From positions 1 through 64,000 of the forward strand of contig JANBVO010000009.1 in NCBI GenBank assembly GCA_030052745.1: 64,000 nucleotides of DNA, given 5' to 3'. This document shows positions 1 through 11,120 of the stretch, one piece after another. A program made the position numbers and the translations under genes. A model generated the notes under the pieces. It saw nothing but the letters and a program-made list of their open reading frames with translations. It did no database searches and was not told the origin of the DNA. The stretch comes from Pleurostoma richardsiae. Its lineage: Eukaryota; Ascomycota; Sordariomycetes; Calosphaeriales; Pleurostomataceae. How positions within the stretch are numbered: position 1 is the first letter of the stretch; the number at the start of each line of letters is the position of its first letter.

Positions 1-1594
1 ACGTGTTGAGTCCTTCGAGGAGTCCCGCGGCCAAGCCCAGCTTCTCGGTTCCGGTGTCGAGCGAGCCGACCGTCATCGGATCGTCCGACTTCTCCGGGCC
101 CTCGACGCCCGGGACGGTCTTGCGAAATACGGGCTTGTGCCAAAACTCCTTCTTCCAGGGTATGTAGACAGCAGGCATACCAAGCTTCGTGTTGAAGTAC
201 GGATCGGCTCTGGTATCGAGGCCGCGCCTTTCGATGGCCCCCTCGGCAAGAGCCTTCGCGAGGAAGTGGACGATGGGACAGAGCAAGGGGAGCGTCTCCT
301 CGATGATGCAGAACCAGGTCGGTCGGATGTCCTGGGTCTCGCCCTTGTGGAACCGGAGGAGCAGCTGCATCGCGAGACGGTCTGGGCCGCCGTCGCCCAT
401 GGGGTCTCTGATGATGAAGAGCTGCACGTCTTCCCAGCAGAGCACCTTGTAGCACGGCTCGGTCCGCGTGTCCAGCCCCTTGCAGACCCAGCACTCCTTA
501 TCCCGCGGCTGGATATATTTGTCGACCTTGGGATTGACCTTCGCGAAGGCGCCCGGATCTTGGTCGAACCTCTCAACCTTCTTCTGTATGTTATCAGGGT
601 GCGCGTAGACCAGCTCGTGCCTCCGGCAGCCGGTCCACATGAGGATGTGCCGGATGAGCACATCATCGATGCGGTCGAGACCGAGCTTGAAGGCGTTCCG
701 GTCGCGAACCCAGCGGAAATGACAGAGATAGGTGAAGGCCGCCGGCCCGATGTGGCTCTTCTCCTTGGGCTCCCTCCGTAGACCGTATAGGGGTGTGACC
801 TCGATCTGAATGTGGTTCAAAATGTGGTCTTTAACGCGCTCGTCCACTTCCATGCCCACATGCTTCCGGTATATCCTCCATAGCATCCTGGAGTAAAATC
901 TGATCGAGTTCTCGACGCCGATTCTCGACCCCTCCTTTCGCATTACAAACCGCGCAAACCCTTCGCCAAGGCCTTTGTTCTCCCATGTTAGCGTTTTGAG
1001 GTGGGCTTTCCACTCTGGCTGGGGCTTCAGCGTTGCACAAAAGCTGATCCATCGGTCTTCGGCTTCTACAATGAGTGCTTTGTATTTGTCGGAAAAATGG
1101 GCTCCGTAGGGGGGTCGCTCATTCCCTTCCTCCTGGGCGTCGGCGAGCTCCTCGGCGGTGAGTGGTGGCTCTTCGGGTCTGTCCCGTTCTGCAAGCTGCG
1201 CTTGAACTCGACTAAGCAGTTCGAGGCTGACGGTTCCTACTTTTGTCGAGGCTGTGAGGGGAGGTTGCTGCACGCGCTGTTAGGCAAGCCACAGCCTAGC
1301 TGAGCAGAACAGGAGAGAGGGGGGGGTTTGTCCAGAACTTACGGGATGGGCACCATCAGAGAGCGATAAAGGTCCTCCGCGCGGCACCGGCATCGTGGTA
1401 TCGCCAGCATCGACGGTCGATGCAGACGCCTGGCAACACAGGAAGTGCGCCAGGGCTTCTGGGACCATATATGCCCATCCTGTGTCCTGCTCCCCAGCTG
1501 CTGGGAGTCCCGGTCGTGTCCATCCCGGCTTCTGATTCTCGGGTTTGCAACACTTTTCATATTGCGCCGCGAACAGACGGGATGGGCGCTGCAC
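1..1594 (-). CDS. DUF3435 (FluG-like / Starship-captain-type tyrosine recombinase) protein, 3' part cut by window edge
   Basis: A long open frame of about 425 codons runs on the minus strand from 1276 to the left edge without a stop; its C-terminus lies outside the window. The frame shows the fungal DUF3435 pattern: an N-terminal helical core-binding-like region (IRFYSRMLWRIYRKHVG), then TGCRRHELVYA, which resembles the box I arginine region of tyrosine recombinases, then VQLFIIRDP and a block with LCPIVHFLAKALAEGAI, both typical of the family. The catalytic HxxR and tyrosine boxes would be off the edge. Upstream, a clean intron (donor at 1342, acceptor at 1277, phase 0) joins to an open exon that could start at 1594. 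That N-terminal exon is cysteine/proline-rich, not recognisable and less certain. Members of this family move the giant Starship elements, but many are lone or degenerate copies, so mobility is an inference. If this is a captain, its element would extend leftward, out of view. Confidence 0.75.
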
Positions 1595-2227
1595 GTATTA
1601 TATGGGTAGAGTGAACTTCGACAAGTACATCCGCCCCGCCCGAAATGTACTTATCGGGACTGTCGGAGCGCCTGGATTTGGTGGGTCTGCGCCAGCCAAA
1701 ATCGGCAGCCTGAACAGCGGCACAGTCGCTTTGTCTGTTATCTCTCTACCTGTAGAATGCCTCTTTGTCTCCGAAAGCCCTGCCGTCCGTGAGATTTAGG
1801 GCTGAAGAGTAGTGCCGGTCAAATCTCTGATACCGTTTGTCTCTACGGGCCTGCGCTATTCATTCGGCACTACCACAAAATGCGAATATGGAAGGACAAT
1901 CCACGAAGACATCTAGATCGGTACGTAGGCTGCACGGATGTGCTGTGTTGGGCACGGCGTGTAAGACTGCTTTACTACGACTGCGAGTTGCGTGTGCCGT
2001 CTTGGGAAACATGCATTAGTTGCACTCGGACGTCAGGCTCTGTCAAGCTACTGGCACGCCACAGCTGCATAAATGAAGCACAGCCCGCGCAGCTTCGTGC
2101 CATATGAGCCTCCAGACCAACTCTTCGGGTAGTTCAGCCTGCCCCAACCTGGCCAGTCTGCTCCGGAATCGCAGCAGCCCCTCGCCGTACCCCCATAAAG
2201 GTTCATATTACGCCATAGGGACACAAA
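1595..2227. other. Intergenic region between the DUF3435 gene and the GFA gene
   Basis: No supported gene. If the DUF3435 gene is a Starship captain, the 5' edge of that element should lie here, because captains sit at one end and are transcribed inward. I see no convincing terminal repeat by eye. Confidence 0.4.
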
Positions 2228-2752
2228 ATGGTGGGCGCAAGCTGCTTTTGCGGTAACGTATGGAAGCGGCTCCCTTTGATACTCCTGCAAGTCTCGTCTA
2301 AAATGTACCGCTCTGCTAGATTGGGATGAACTTCGACGGTGAGCCGTTGGCCCACGTGCGTTTCAAGAGCCCACGGGGAAGAGAGAAAAGCCTCGCCCTC
2401 CGCTGACGAGAATCAGATCATCTGCCACTGCCTTGACTGCCGCAAAATCAGCGGTGGCCACTTCACAGACCTCATTCTACTTGATGAGTCGGTCTTTCGC
2501 GTCAGAACAGGCACGCCCAGGTCGTTCACCAAGACCAACGACTCTGGGAAGCCCATAACGCACTACTTCTGTGGAGATTGCGGCTCGATGCTGTACCGGA
2601 AGACGCCCAGCATGCCGGGGAAACTCCTGTTCCTGTCCGGCATGATCGATGATCCTGAATGGACGCAGAGCCACCCTCCGAGGGAAGAAATCTTCGCCCA
2701 GCGGAAGGCAGCCTGGATGCCGCAAATATGTCGCCTTCCCGGCTCGCCCTGA
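2228..2752 (+). CDS. GFA / CENP-V domain protein
   Basis: Three exons, 2228-2257, 2320-2355 and 2417-2752, give 133 residues, normal for this family. The first exon supplies the start and the zinc-binding SCFCGN motif. The second gives FDGEPLAH. The third gives ICHCLDCRKISGGHF and HYFCGDCGSMLYRK, so the Cys pairs of the Mss4-like zinc fold (CxC, CxxC, CxxC) are all present. Introns have GTATGG...TAG and GTGCGT...CAG ends, the second with a CTGAC branch site. Proteins of this fold are annotated as glutathione-dependent formaldehyde-activating enzymes, but most fungal members have no proven substrate, so the activity is open. Without splicing the frame would begin in a Cys-poor stretch and lose the first zinc ligands. 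Confidence 0.85.
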
Positions 2753-2957
2753 CCCTTGCTGGCATCTGCTGCGATACCGTTGAGGTGAATAGCCGATCTG
2801 ATAGACTCGTTGAGCATTTAGCTTCTGACCGCACATAATGGTATGCCTTCCGTCCGTTTCTAGTTGCATGGGATCTGCCACAGAACAATCCCAGCCTCGT
2901 TCCGAGTACTGTGCTAGTACGCCGCGTGTCCCTTCGCGACTTCTCCTGAGCTGCTGT

Positions 2958-4019
2958 TCATCTTGAAGGAAGAATCTTGCGTGCATATTCCCGGGCGATC
3001 CTGAGGATGGCTCGGACATGGTCTTCGAGGCGTCGGTCTTTCCTCCTCCGCATCCATATCAGTACCATGACAAGCATAATAGCGTCGATGACGAAGTGTT
3101 TCGTAACAATCCAGAACCACCAGCCAAGCCAAGCGCCAAAAGATCTTTCCTTCTTGGCCCTCCACTCCCGCCCGGTGGTGATCTGCTCTCTCAAGGCAGC
3201 GATTTCTGTCGACAGTCTTACAATGGCTCGCTCCATCTTCCTCGACCACTTGCCGCCCCTCTTCACGTATTCTCCGTCGTCCTCCCCACCATCACCGTCG
3301 CTTCCCATCCGTCTCTCATAGTCCTGTTCTGCTTCGTCCTCCTCGCTCATCGGGCTGAGGATCCTCATAGGGCCGTCGGCGCCGCTCAAGGGCTGCTGAA
3401 AGCGGCGCGGGCCGCTTTCGGCGCCCTTCCCCTTGGGTGATGAGTCGGACGAGTCTGGGGTGTTCCCCTTGATCTGGTTCCACACGAACTCCAGCTCTGC
3501 GACCAATTCTATCGCGTTTCTGTGCCACCTGCTATCAGCTCGGGGCGAACACTGCGCGCACCCAGCATAAGGTACGAAAACGGGGGGGGGAGTACTCACG
3601 GTGTTGTGGCGTATTTGTGCATGGTTTCAATCAGGGCCTCGATGTACCGCCTCTTGGCCTCCGTGCGACTGAGCCCTCGCTGGGAGTTCCAGGCATCCCA
3701 CTTGTCCTGCTCCCTCTGAAGCTCTTCTGCCGAGATGCCCGGTGCGGCCGAGGGTCGCTCCATCACCCCGTCGACGTCGCCCTCCATAGCCTGTTTGTAG
3801 AGGCCATAAAGTCGCATGCGGTCTAGGGGCGGTGGTCGCGTGGCCCCGGTTTTCGGGATCTTCTTGACCGTGTTGAGGGCATGGACGAATACCCGATCTG
3901 CCACGACGATGAATGCATGGTCAGCTCCGTGGTCGCAGTCTAGAGATAATCGCACCCCAAAGGTTCGACAGAGAATAAGTAGGCGATAGTAGGTCATGCT
4001 TACCGACTGAGTCTGCCAT
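2958..4019 (-). CDS. Acyl-CoA-binding membrane protein, Atg37/ACBD5 type
   Basis: Exons 4019-4004, 3897-3600 and 3519-2958 give 291 residues. The N-terminus (MADSVDRVFVHALNTVKK, Met and split Asp joined across intron 1) leads into an acyl-CoA-binding domain with the diagnostic YGLYKQAMEGDV and WDAWNSQRGLSRTEAKRRY blocks. A low-complexity acidic linker follows, then a coiled-coil (MERAIVRLSTEIAALREQI) and one C-terminal hydrophobic segment (WLGWWFWIVTKHFVIDAIMLVMVL) followed by a basic tail. This order matches Atg37/ACBD5, tail-anchored acyl-CoA-binding proteins of the peroxisome membrane linked to pexophagy. Family and topology are read from sequence; the peroxisomal site is inferred. The intron 2 acceptor could also be nine bases upstream, adding three residues. 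Confidence 0.88.
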
Positions 4020-4666
4020 CTTGATAGAGGATGCGGCTTGTTGCCGTCTGTTGCTGTTCCTGGGTTCGGTTTGGAGATACGGCGGCCGGTCACGTCACGA
4101 GCTGACGGGAGCGTGAAGCGACACGCGCAAACAGCGGGAATGCTGTGAAGGGATGATGCCGTTGAACACTATGCGCGGCTTACATAGCCCTCAGCTCTGC
4201 GACCCACGCTGTAAGCACTGGATTGGGCGTGAGAGCGATGTGCCCTCGCATCAGTAGCGGCGGCAGCGGCAATGGATGTGAGCGTGGTCTCGCGTCCCTT
4301 GGTTGATTCGCAGCGGGTTAGACTGTGCCTCGGCGCGCGGGATCGGCAACCCCCCATTTTCGGGCTTAGATTCCCTGAACAACCGAGCCTACAGGCGCCT
4401 TTCACAATGTGAAGCCCGCCGAAGCTCTTTCGTCTAAGACACGTGAAAATCAAGAGTTAAAAGCACTGAACTGTCACTCATGCGCTGTTTGACGGGTAAT
4501 TGCAGTTGCATTTCACAACTAGATGAGTTAGCCTAGAAATCCTACACCATTTTCCCGAGCATGTGTATTTGCAGGGAGCGGCTACAATTCCGTGGAGGAA
4601 CAGCTCGACACGCCGCCGTGGGTATCACCGTGAGCATCAGCTCAAGAAGCCTATTCGCATACCGCC
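4020..4666. other. Intergenic, upstream of the acyl-CoA-binding gene
   Basis: Lies between the start of the acyl-CoA-binding gene and the 3' end of the RNase III gene. No supported gene; presumably promoter for the former and 3' untranslated sequence for the latter. Confidence 0.5.
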
Positions 4667-6041
4667 TCATGGTGCTCCGCCCTGACCCGTCTCCGGATTA
4701 GGCTGAATGAGACCAGCCTCCACCTGCTGTGCTTCTCTTGCAGCAAGGAACCGGGCTTTCTTATCCATGTAGACCTTCATCAACGCCTTATTTTCGAGCG
4801 CCCTCTGGGCCGCCTTCTGCCCTGCCTCCTTCTTGCTCTGGCCGGTCCCAGACCCCAGGCGTTTGTGAGTCTCCCCCCATCCGTCGAGAACAGCCTCAAC
4901 GGTATACAGTGGCAAGCCGGTGAGCTTGTCCTTCTTCTGCTTGTCCGTATCCACGTCCTTGTAACGGACCGTGACTCCTCTGACAGCGATTGCGGTCGCC
5001 AGCCGTGTTTTCGCCGTCTCTAGGTCTGGTAGAGGTTCTGCATCCTTCGCTGTTTTGGGGTCCCTGGCTGCCTGACCTAGCGCAGGCAGGTTGACTGTGG
5101 CTGAGTAGTGCTGCCGGCGCGACTCCTTTACTATCTCCGAAGCGATAGTCTTACTCCACAGCGCCTTGAGCCACTCCGACGCCCGTGCAAGCCCGTTCAC
5201 CGGATCGGAGAGGATGATGGCGGCAGTGTACGCCTCAAAGAGGTCCCCCAGTACCTTCGTACGTGTTTCGGCGCTCGCAGAGGTGCCATTGCGGCGGCCG
5301 CCTTGGTTGAACTCCTCTGTGAAAGTCGCCCGCCTGTCCAAGCCGTATTGGACGGAGTACTCACACAGAGTCGTGTTGCGGACAAGTGCCTCCCGTAGTT
5401 GAGCGCATTTTCCAGGGGGAAGACTCTGGAAGGTCTGCCAGATGAACCCTGAAGATATGATGTAGAGATAAGCATCCCCTATCCACTCCAGACGCTCGTA
5501 GTTGAGAGTACCCCGGTCGTAACCCACTCCGGCATGTGTAAGGGCTGCTCGCTCATAGGTAGGATCAAGAACTGATGGAAGAGGAGGAAATGACTTGGGA
5601 ATGTCCGCAACATCCCATCTGGTGAGTGAAACAGCAGTACTGTAGTTCCCGGTGGTGGTGTTCCCGTTGGCGACATTTGCCGTCGGTACCAGAGCGTTCC
5701 CTCTGTTTCCTTCATCGTTTGTCGAGCCCTGGAAATGTTAGCTGCGCTCCCATCACATTTCCCATCAGACATACCTCATCGAATGTGGGCTCAGACGGTG
5801 TTCTAGCAGCCTTTCCTAAGGCTTTCCATACGGGAAGAAGCGTCTGGCTTAGGGTTGCAAGGCGTTGATCCAGGCCTGGCTCTCGAGCAGTTCGCAGTCT
5901 TTGCAAGCATTCGATCAACTCTTCTGAGTGCTCACTAAGAAGGGAAAGAGCATCGGGGATCTTCAATTTCTTTGAGGCTACCCCATCTCCACTGCTTGGA
6001 AGGGTGCCAGTCGCAAATTCAGAATGTGAACGCTTCTTCAT
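4667..6041 (-). CDS. Ribonuclease III, Rnt1/Pac1-like
   Basis: Two exons, 6041-5775 and 5728-4667 (phase 0 intron, GTATGT...CAG, 46 nt), give 442 residues. About 150 residues of variable N-terminus precede the RNase III domain. The signature block reads YERLEWIGDAYLY and the second catalytic block reads TKVLGDLFEAYTAAI, so the acidic metal-binding residues are retained. A C-terminal double-stranded-RNA-binding domain ends in GTGQSKKEAGQKAAQRALENKAL. This single RNase III plus dsRBD layout, with no Dicer helicase or PAZ region, fits Rnt1/Pac1, which processes rRNA, snRNA and snoRNA precursors in the nucleus. It is divergent from the mS33 gene across a 400 bp shared promoter. Confidence 0.88.
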
Positions 6042-6440
6042 AGTGGGTCGACTCTGCGGGAGATTGCTGCTGCTTTCAGAAGTTCCCGGTCTGTCTGTTT
6101 GAGCCCACCGGCCGAACCTATCTGCTACGCCAAAGTATGCAGTGCTCCTGTTGTGGTGTGAAGAGCCTCTTCCTATAGTGGCTAATCCATCTGAATTACT
6201 AAGTTAGGTAAGGTGTTTTGTACTTTAAGGTCGCCGGGCCGTGAGGTTTCGCGGTCCCGTCCCCGGATTGACAAGTTGGCGTTACTGGCCAATCAAAAAG
6301 CCGCAATACAGAGTCGCACGTGCTTTGTGTGCGGTCTCTGTCGGCAGAATCTCGGCCGGAAAAGCCGCCATGACTTCGTTCATGCGGAACGAAGACAGTG
6401 ATACCAGTCCAAGAAGCAGCTTCTGCCGAGCCATGTCAAC
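6042..6440. promoter_or_regulatory. Bidirectional promoter between RNase III and mS33 genes
   Basis: A 399 bp gap separates the two start codons. A CCAAT box on the plus strand at 6289-6293 (context ggCCAATcaa) is a plausible HAP/CBF-complex site. The rest shows nothing specific. Confidence 0.45.
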
Positions 6441-6929
6441 ATGAGTGTTCCCAGGGCACGTCTCTTGGAGCTGGCGAAGGTCAGTCTTTCTCCGTATTAC
6501 AGCAGGAAGTTCTAAGCTGATAGTACCAGGTCCAATGCCAGATCTTTGGCACGACCTTCAACCCCGACGGTGTTCGCTTGGGCAATAAGATCCTACGACA
6601 GAGATTACGAGGCCCAGCACTCGCCTCATACTACCCGCGGAAGGTTGTGACGATACGGGATTTGATGAAGGAGTTTGGTCCGGAGCTTGAGACGATAGAC
6701 GAGAAGGATGAGGACCGGTTGGAGGCATTGGTGCAGTATGTTCTGCGCCTCATGACGTGGGTACTTGCTCCATGGCTAATATGTTTGTCACAGGCTGAGA
6801 GCTCGTGGCAAGGGTGCACCAAAGAAGAAGAAGGGGGCTCCGGGTACGTTATCAGCTCTAAATCCAAGCTGCTCATGGTCTAACTTCGCTTCCGCAGAGA
6901 ACCCCAAGCACAAGAACAAGAAGAGGTAG
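6441..6929 (+). CDS. Mitochondrial small-subunit ribosomal protein mS33 (Rsm27/MRPS33)
   Basis: Four exons (6441-6479, 6530-6735, 6794-6843, 6898-6929) give 108 residues. The product starts MSVPRARLLELAKVQCQIFGTT, continues FNPDGVRLGNKILRQRLRGP, and ends in a Lys-rich tail (APKKKKGAPENPKHKNKKR). These are the hallmarks of the S27/S33 family of mitochondrial ribosomal proteins. The basic C-terminus is reached only if introns 2 and 3 are removed; the unspliced reading runs into intron and stops early. The short mature exons and perfect frame agreement make the model firm. The product acts in the mitochondrial small ribosomal subunit. Confidence 0.93.
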
Positions 6930-8351
6930 CCGCAGTCGCAATGTACGATTATCGATCGAGCACGGGTATAGGCCTCTTTCATGTACTATTTTGGAACATG
7001 GATGGAATGCAAACAGGAGTTCCGGTATTTCCCAACCTGGCTTGCGGCCTTTCTCGAAGTTTTAGGGCAACGTGATTAGGCCTGTGAAGTTCCCTTCATG
7101 CTGTCCCAAGGTGTGAGAGGTTGTATGCATCTGCTGATTACGCGTGCCGCTCCTGAAGCTACGCTTCCAACGCTTTCTGCTGGATACCAGGAGGAGCAAA
7201 TTCGGGTAAGTTGTTTATGGAATACGCTTTGGGTGTTGTGTAAAAGGGATCTTGAATAGTATCTAGGTATTCATGTGCCTCAAGTGCACCGTGGCAGCGG
7301 CGCTTCCGCGTCATGACGTCTTGAAGCAGTCCCAAGCTCCTTCATATTTCTATCGTCGAGGCCGTTTTTAGCCTAACAATTAGAGGTATAGGCTCCTTTC
7401 GATATTCCGCCTACGAGCTAACATGTCTCTCTTCGAGCTTCGGGCGCAAACGTGACTGCTTGACGGCTTCCGTTTCCAGTTCAGACTAGCAAACCCATAC
7501 CACGGGGCGCTTTCCCATCCTCAATTATCCTTCCTCGCCTCCGACTCATCTTGAAGCTGCCTTACCGACCCTCGCGGGTACCTGCCCGTTCTGCCATCCC
7601 CTTCGGAGGTTCTGTCTGAGGTACTTGCCTGTAGAGCACCTTCCCTCCAACACCTTACCTCCGATCAGGCTTGCCGCTTGTTTCCAGCCCAAGACCTTCA
7701 CTTTCCGCCATTTCCTGCGCATGGTTTATCGCGAGGCAGACGGCCTTCATTGCCAATCTTGGAAGATTTTGGAGACACCGCGCAGCGTGAGCTGGTGCGG
7801 GGCCTGGTTTCCTGCCTGCCTTGAGACGCCCTGCTAAGGTACCTACCTACATTACCTCTCTCCCGTCACGTCCAGCCTTCCCTCTTGTCGCAGTTCACGC
7901 CTCATCCTCCCAACCGGGCTCGAAGGCGCCATCTGCGGCGACGCAGCCTTACTCCCGCGGACGTGGAAAACCGTTTGTTCGATAAGTTGAGAAGATTTCC
8001 AAGTACCTTGAGTCTCTCTCTGTACGGCAGTCTATCACTGTAGAGGTACGTCCCCTTCTTACCTGCCGAGAGTGTACCTTCTTGAGGTGCGCCTTCCATC
8101 TTCGACACCTCGAGTCGTTGGTCTGCGTCGAATCGCTGCTCAATCTCTTTCACCTCCCATTTCCTTCTCGCCTACCTAGGAACGTTATTCTTCACCCGTC
8201 CTCTTCCCACATTACTCTCTTCCAGTCACATTCCCCTGCCACCATCCACCGCCAACTCGATTATCATCTAATCAGCCAGCTACTTGTCAAGCTCAATCCT
8301 AACCTGAACAAGCCATTGACACCGGTCCCATAGCGAGGCTGAAGGCAAAGC
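6930..8351. other. Long leader/promoter region of the Pumilio gene
   Basis: 1.4 kb without a supported gene. The downstream half is strongly C/T-rich (about 7500-8350), typical of fungal promoters and long 5' untranslated leaders. It contains an aggtacctacctac tract near 7837-7850 of the kind that recurs upstream of other genes here. A short open frame at 7625-7837 is not supported as a gene, but could be an upstream open reading frame in the leader. Confidence 0.5.
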
Positions 8352-11120
8352 ATGTCTGCTATAGCCTCCACGGGTTCGCCCGCCCGACGTCGTACGGCCT
8401 CGAAGAGCATGTCACCAGTTGAGAACGCGATCCTCCCCCAGGATCAGGAGGAAGCCCAGCACGTTCCAGTAAGCTGTTATCCCTACACCTCATTCTCATA
8501 GATGGTCTCTTTCCGATTCTTCTAGCACTTCTCAGCCCGTACGCCCTCTAGCGGAACCGCCCTCAACACGTCTGTTGCTTCCGGGAAGACCTTGCCAGAC
8601 CAGTAGTTCTGGCTTTCGCTGTATTACCGAGTTTGCTCTTACTGCCGCTCTGCTGACATGTCATGCTCCCAGGATTCGTCGTCGGCAGTCTCCCTGAAGA
8701 AGACGGTGGCTGCCTTGACTACTTCGAAGCTTGCCAATCAGAACCATCCTAAGGTATGCTTAATCTGCGTTGACGGAGATTACGAACTGATCGTAATAGA
8801 AGTTGAAGATGAATCACGAATTGTCGACTGCGGGGGACTCCTCTCCCATGGACAAGCTTCTGGCAAGACTTTCTGAGCAGCAGGCGACTATTCATCAGCA
8901 AAATGAAGCACTGAAGACAGAGCACGGCGGGCTCTCCCAGCGCGTCCTGGACCAAAATTCGTCGAGCAGCTCCTTGCCCATCACTCCCGCCACAGAGGCC
9001 TTGGCCACTACGGCACCGATCACACGACCCGCCAGTGCCACACCAAACGATAGCCGTACCGCTGAAGAAGTTCTGCGCTTGAAGCTGGAGCTAGCTCAAG
9101 CTCAGACCAAAATTAGCCGTCTGGATCAGGAGCTGGCCCAAAGCCGCCTCTTGAAGAGCGACAGCGGCCGTCTTACTCCGACAGTGTCTCCAGACCCCAA
9201 CTTCCATCCAATTCCCGCTCCCGATCCTCTGGCTACTAGACCTCAAGGAGCGCCGAGCTTTGATGGGCTCGGCAAGGCGCCGCTAGGTCGTGACAACAGC
9301 TGGCAAGGTCCGATTCCTGATGATTGCCGTTCTGATGCAAGTGATGCCTTGTCAGCTTCTGGATTCAACCGATCTCGAGCAATCTGGGGCAACGGCCGGC
9401 CTGGTCTCCAGCATAACCTAATGCTCCCAAACCCTCTCCCACTGTCTGATAGCCCTCAACCTGCACAGTGGGCTCCGGGACGCAGTCATCCATTTGCCGA
9501 CCAGAACGGACCATTTCCTCCTCCGCTCATGGAGAACTTCCGAGGAGACAGATTTAACCCCGATCATGACATGATGATGAAGCCCCTTGGTGCACGCCGT
9601 GGCAACCGCTATGACAGTCGTTTCGGACCTCCTCAGTCCTTTGGGACTGGCTACGGCGGGTACAACACAGGACAGGGCCAGGGCCAGTACGATGCTGGCC
9701 ACAGCTATTCAGAAAGTGGACTCGGCGCTATGTCTGGCGGCGGGATGAGCATGTACTCACCCTTCCCACCCCAGCCGATTGCGAGCCCCCTCTCCCCGCA
9801 TGCGACGGAGTTCACCTCAGCTGCAGGCTCTTCATGGAAGAATGACGTGAGTATCGCTACATGCAAACCCGATATGCAATGGCTGACGGCGCATCCTGCT
9901 GCTCAGACGATCGCTACCGAGGGCCAGACCTATCTACCAACCACCGAGCCTCTGAACTACCGTCGTCTACTGGATCGCAACGTCAACTGTAATTGGAAGT
10001 ACATCGTCGACAAGATTGTCTGCAATAATGATCAGCAAGCGTCCATCTTCCTCCAGCAGAAGCTGAAAGTTGGGACGCCCGAGCAGAAGTACGAGATTGT
10101 GGAGGCCATTGTTGCGCAGGCCTATCCTCTCATGGTCAACCGCTTTGGCAACTTCTTGGTTCAGCGGTGCTTTGAACATGGAACCCCGGAGCAGGTGAAC
10201 AAGATCGCCGAGGCGATCCGAGGGAACACTCTGAATCTCTCCATGGATCCATTTGGATGCCATGTCGTCCAGAAAGCCTTTGACTCGGTCCCTGAGGACT
10301 ACAAGGCAATCATGGTCCATGAGCTCCTTCGGCGGATTCCTGAGACAGTCATCCATCGATATGCTTGTCACGTTTGGCAAAAGCTCTTTGAGCTCAGATG
10401 GACAGAGTCACCGCCGCAGATCATGAAGTACGTCAATGAGGCCCTTCGTGGCATGTGGCATGAAGTGGCGTTGGGAGAGACCGGAAGTCTCGTTGTACAG
10501 AACATCTTTGAGAATTGCTTGGAGGATGACAAGGTGAGCCGGCTGAAGTTGCTTGAAATAGTGGACAGACAAGAGCTGACTTGTTACTCCAGCGGCCTTG
10601 CATTGAGGAAGTCCTCGCCAACATTGACATCGTCGCCCATGGCCAGTTTGGAAATTGGTGTATCCAGCACATCTGCGAACACGGCGCTCCTGCTGATCGT
10701 AGCCGCGCGATTGATCACGTCATTCGATATGCTGCAGAGTACTCCATGGATCAGTTTGCTTCCAAGGTCGTAGAGAAGTGCCTAAAGATTGGTGGAACCG
10801 AGTTCCTGAGCCGCTATCTTGACCGTGTCTGCGAGGGACGTGTGGACCGGCCGCGAATTCCCCTCATCGATATTGCCAGCGATCAATATGGAAACTATCT
10901 CATCCAGTACATCCTGACGCACGCTGGCCCCCAACACCGGGAGATTGTTGCGGCGCACATCCGCAAGCACATGGTATCTCTTCGCGGTTCAAAGTTCGGC
11001 TCCAGGGTCGGCATGCTCTGCACAAACCCAGCTGTTGCTACCCGCCCGGGCCCCGGAGTTGGACCTGTCATGAGCGGTCGTATGCCTCCTGGTCCGCGCT
11101 ACGGAGGTGCGTATCGTTAA
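8352..11120 (+). CDS. Pumilio-family (PUF) RNA-binding protein
   Basis: The body is firm: exons 8673-8753, 8800-9846, 9907-10533 and 10593-11120. The 9847-9906 intron is 60 nt with no stop, so it can be missed. The N-terminal third has a coiled-coil (MDKLLARLSEQQATIHQQNE; LRLKLELAQAQTKISRLDQE) and a disordered Pro/Gly-rich middle. The C-terminal ~350 residues form PUM repeats, with recognisable cores such as NRFGNFLVQRCFE, DPFGCHVVQKAFD, GQFGNWCIQHICEH, DQFASKVVEKCLK and DQYGNYLIQYILTH. PUF proteins bind 3' UTRs to repress or localise mRNAs in the cytoplasm. The start is less sure. The exon at 8352-8468 (MSAIASTGSPARRR) looks coding, but the next one is ambiguous: 8526-8602 reads naturally but is out of frame with 8673, whereas 8552-8602 fits by phase (816 residues in total). 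A start at Met 8658 is also possible. Confidence 0.85.

Noticed and set aside
137-781. Plus-strand open frame of 214 codons
   Set aside because: It is antisense to the DUF3435 frame, which has clear family motifs; codon-shadow pattern (Leu/Glu/Val-rich) only.
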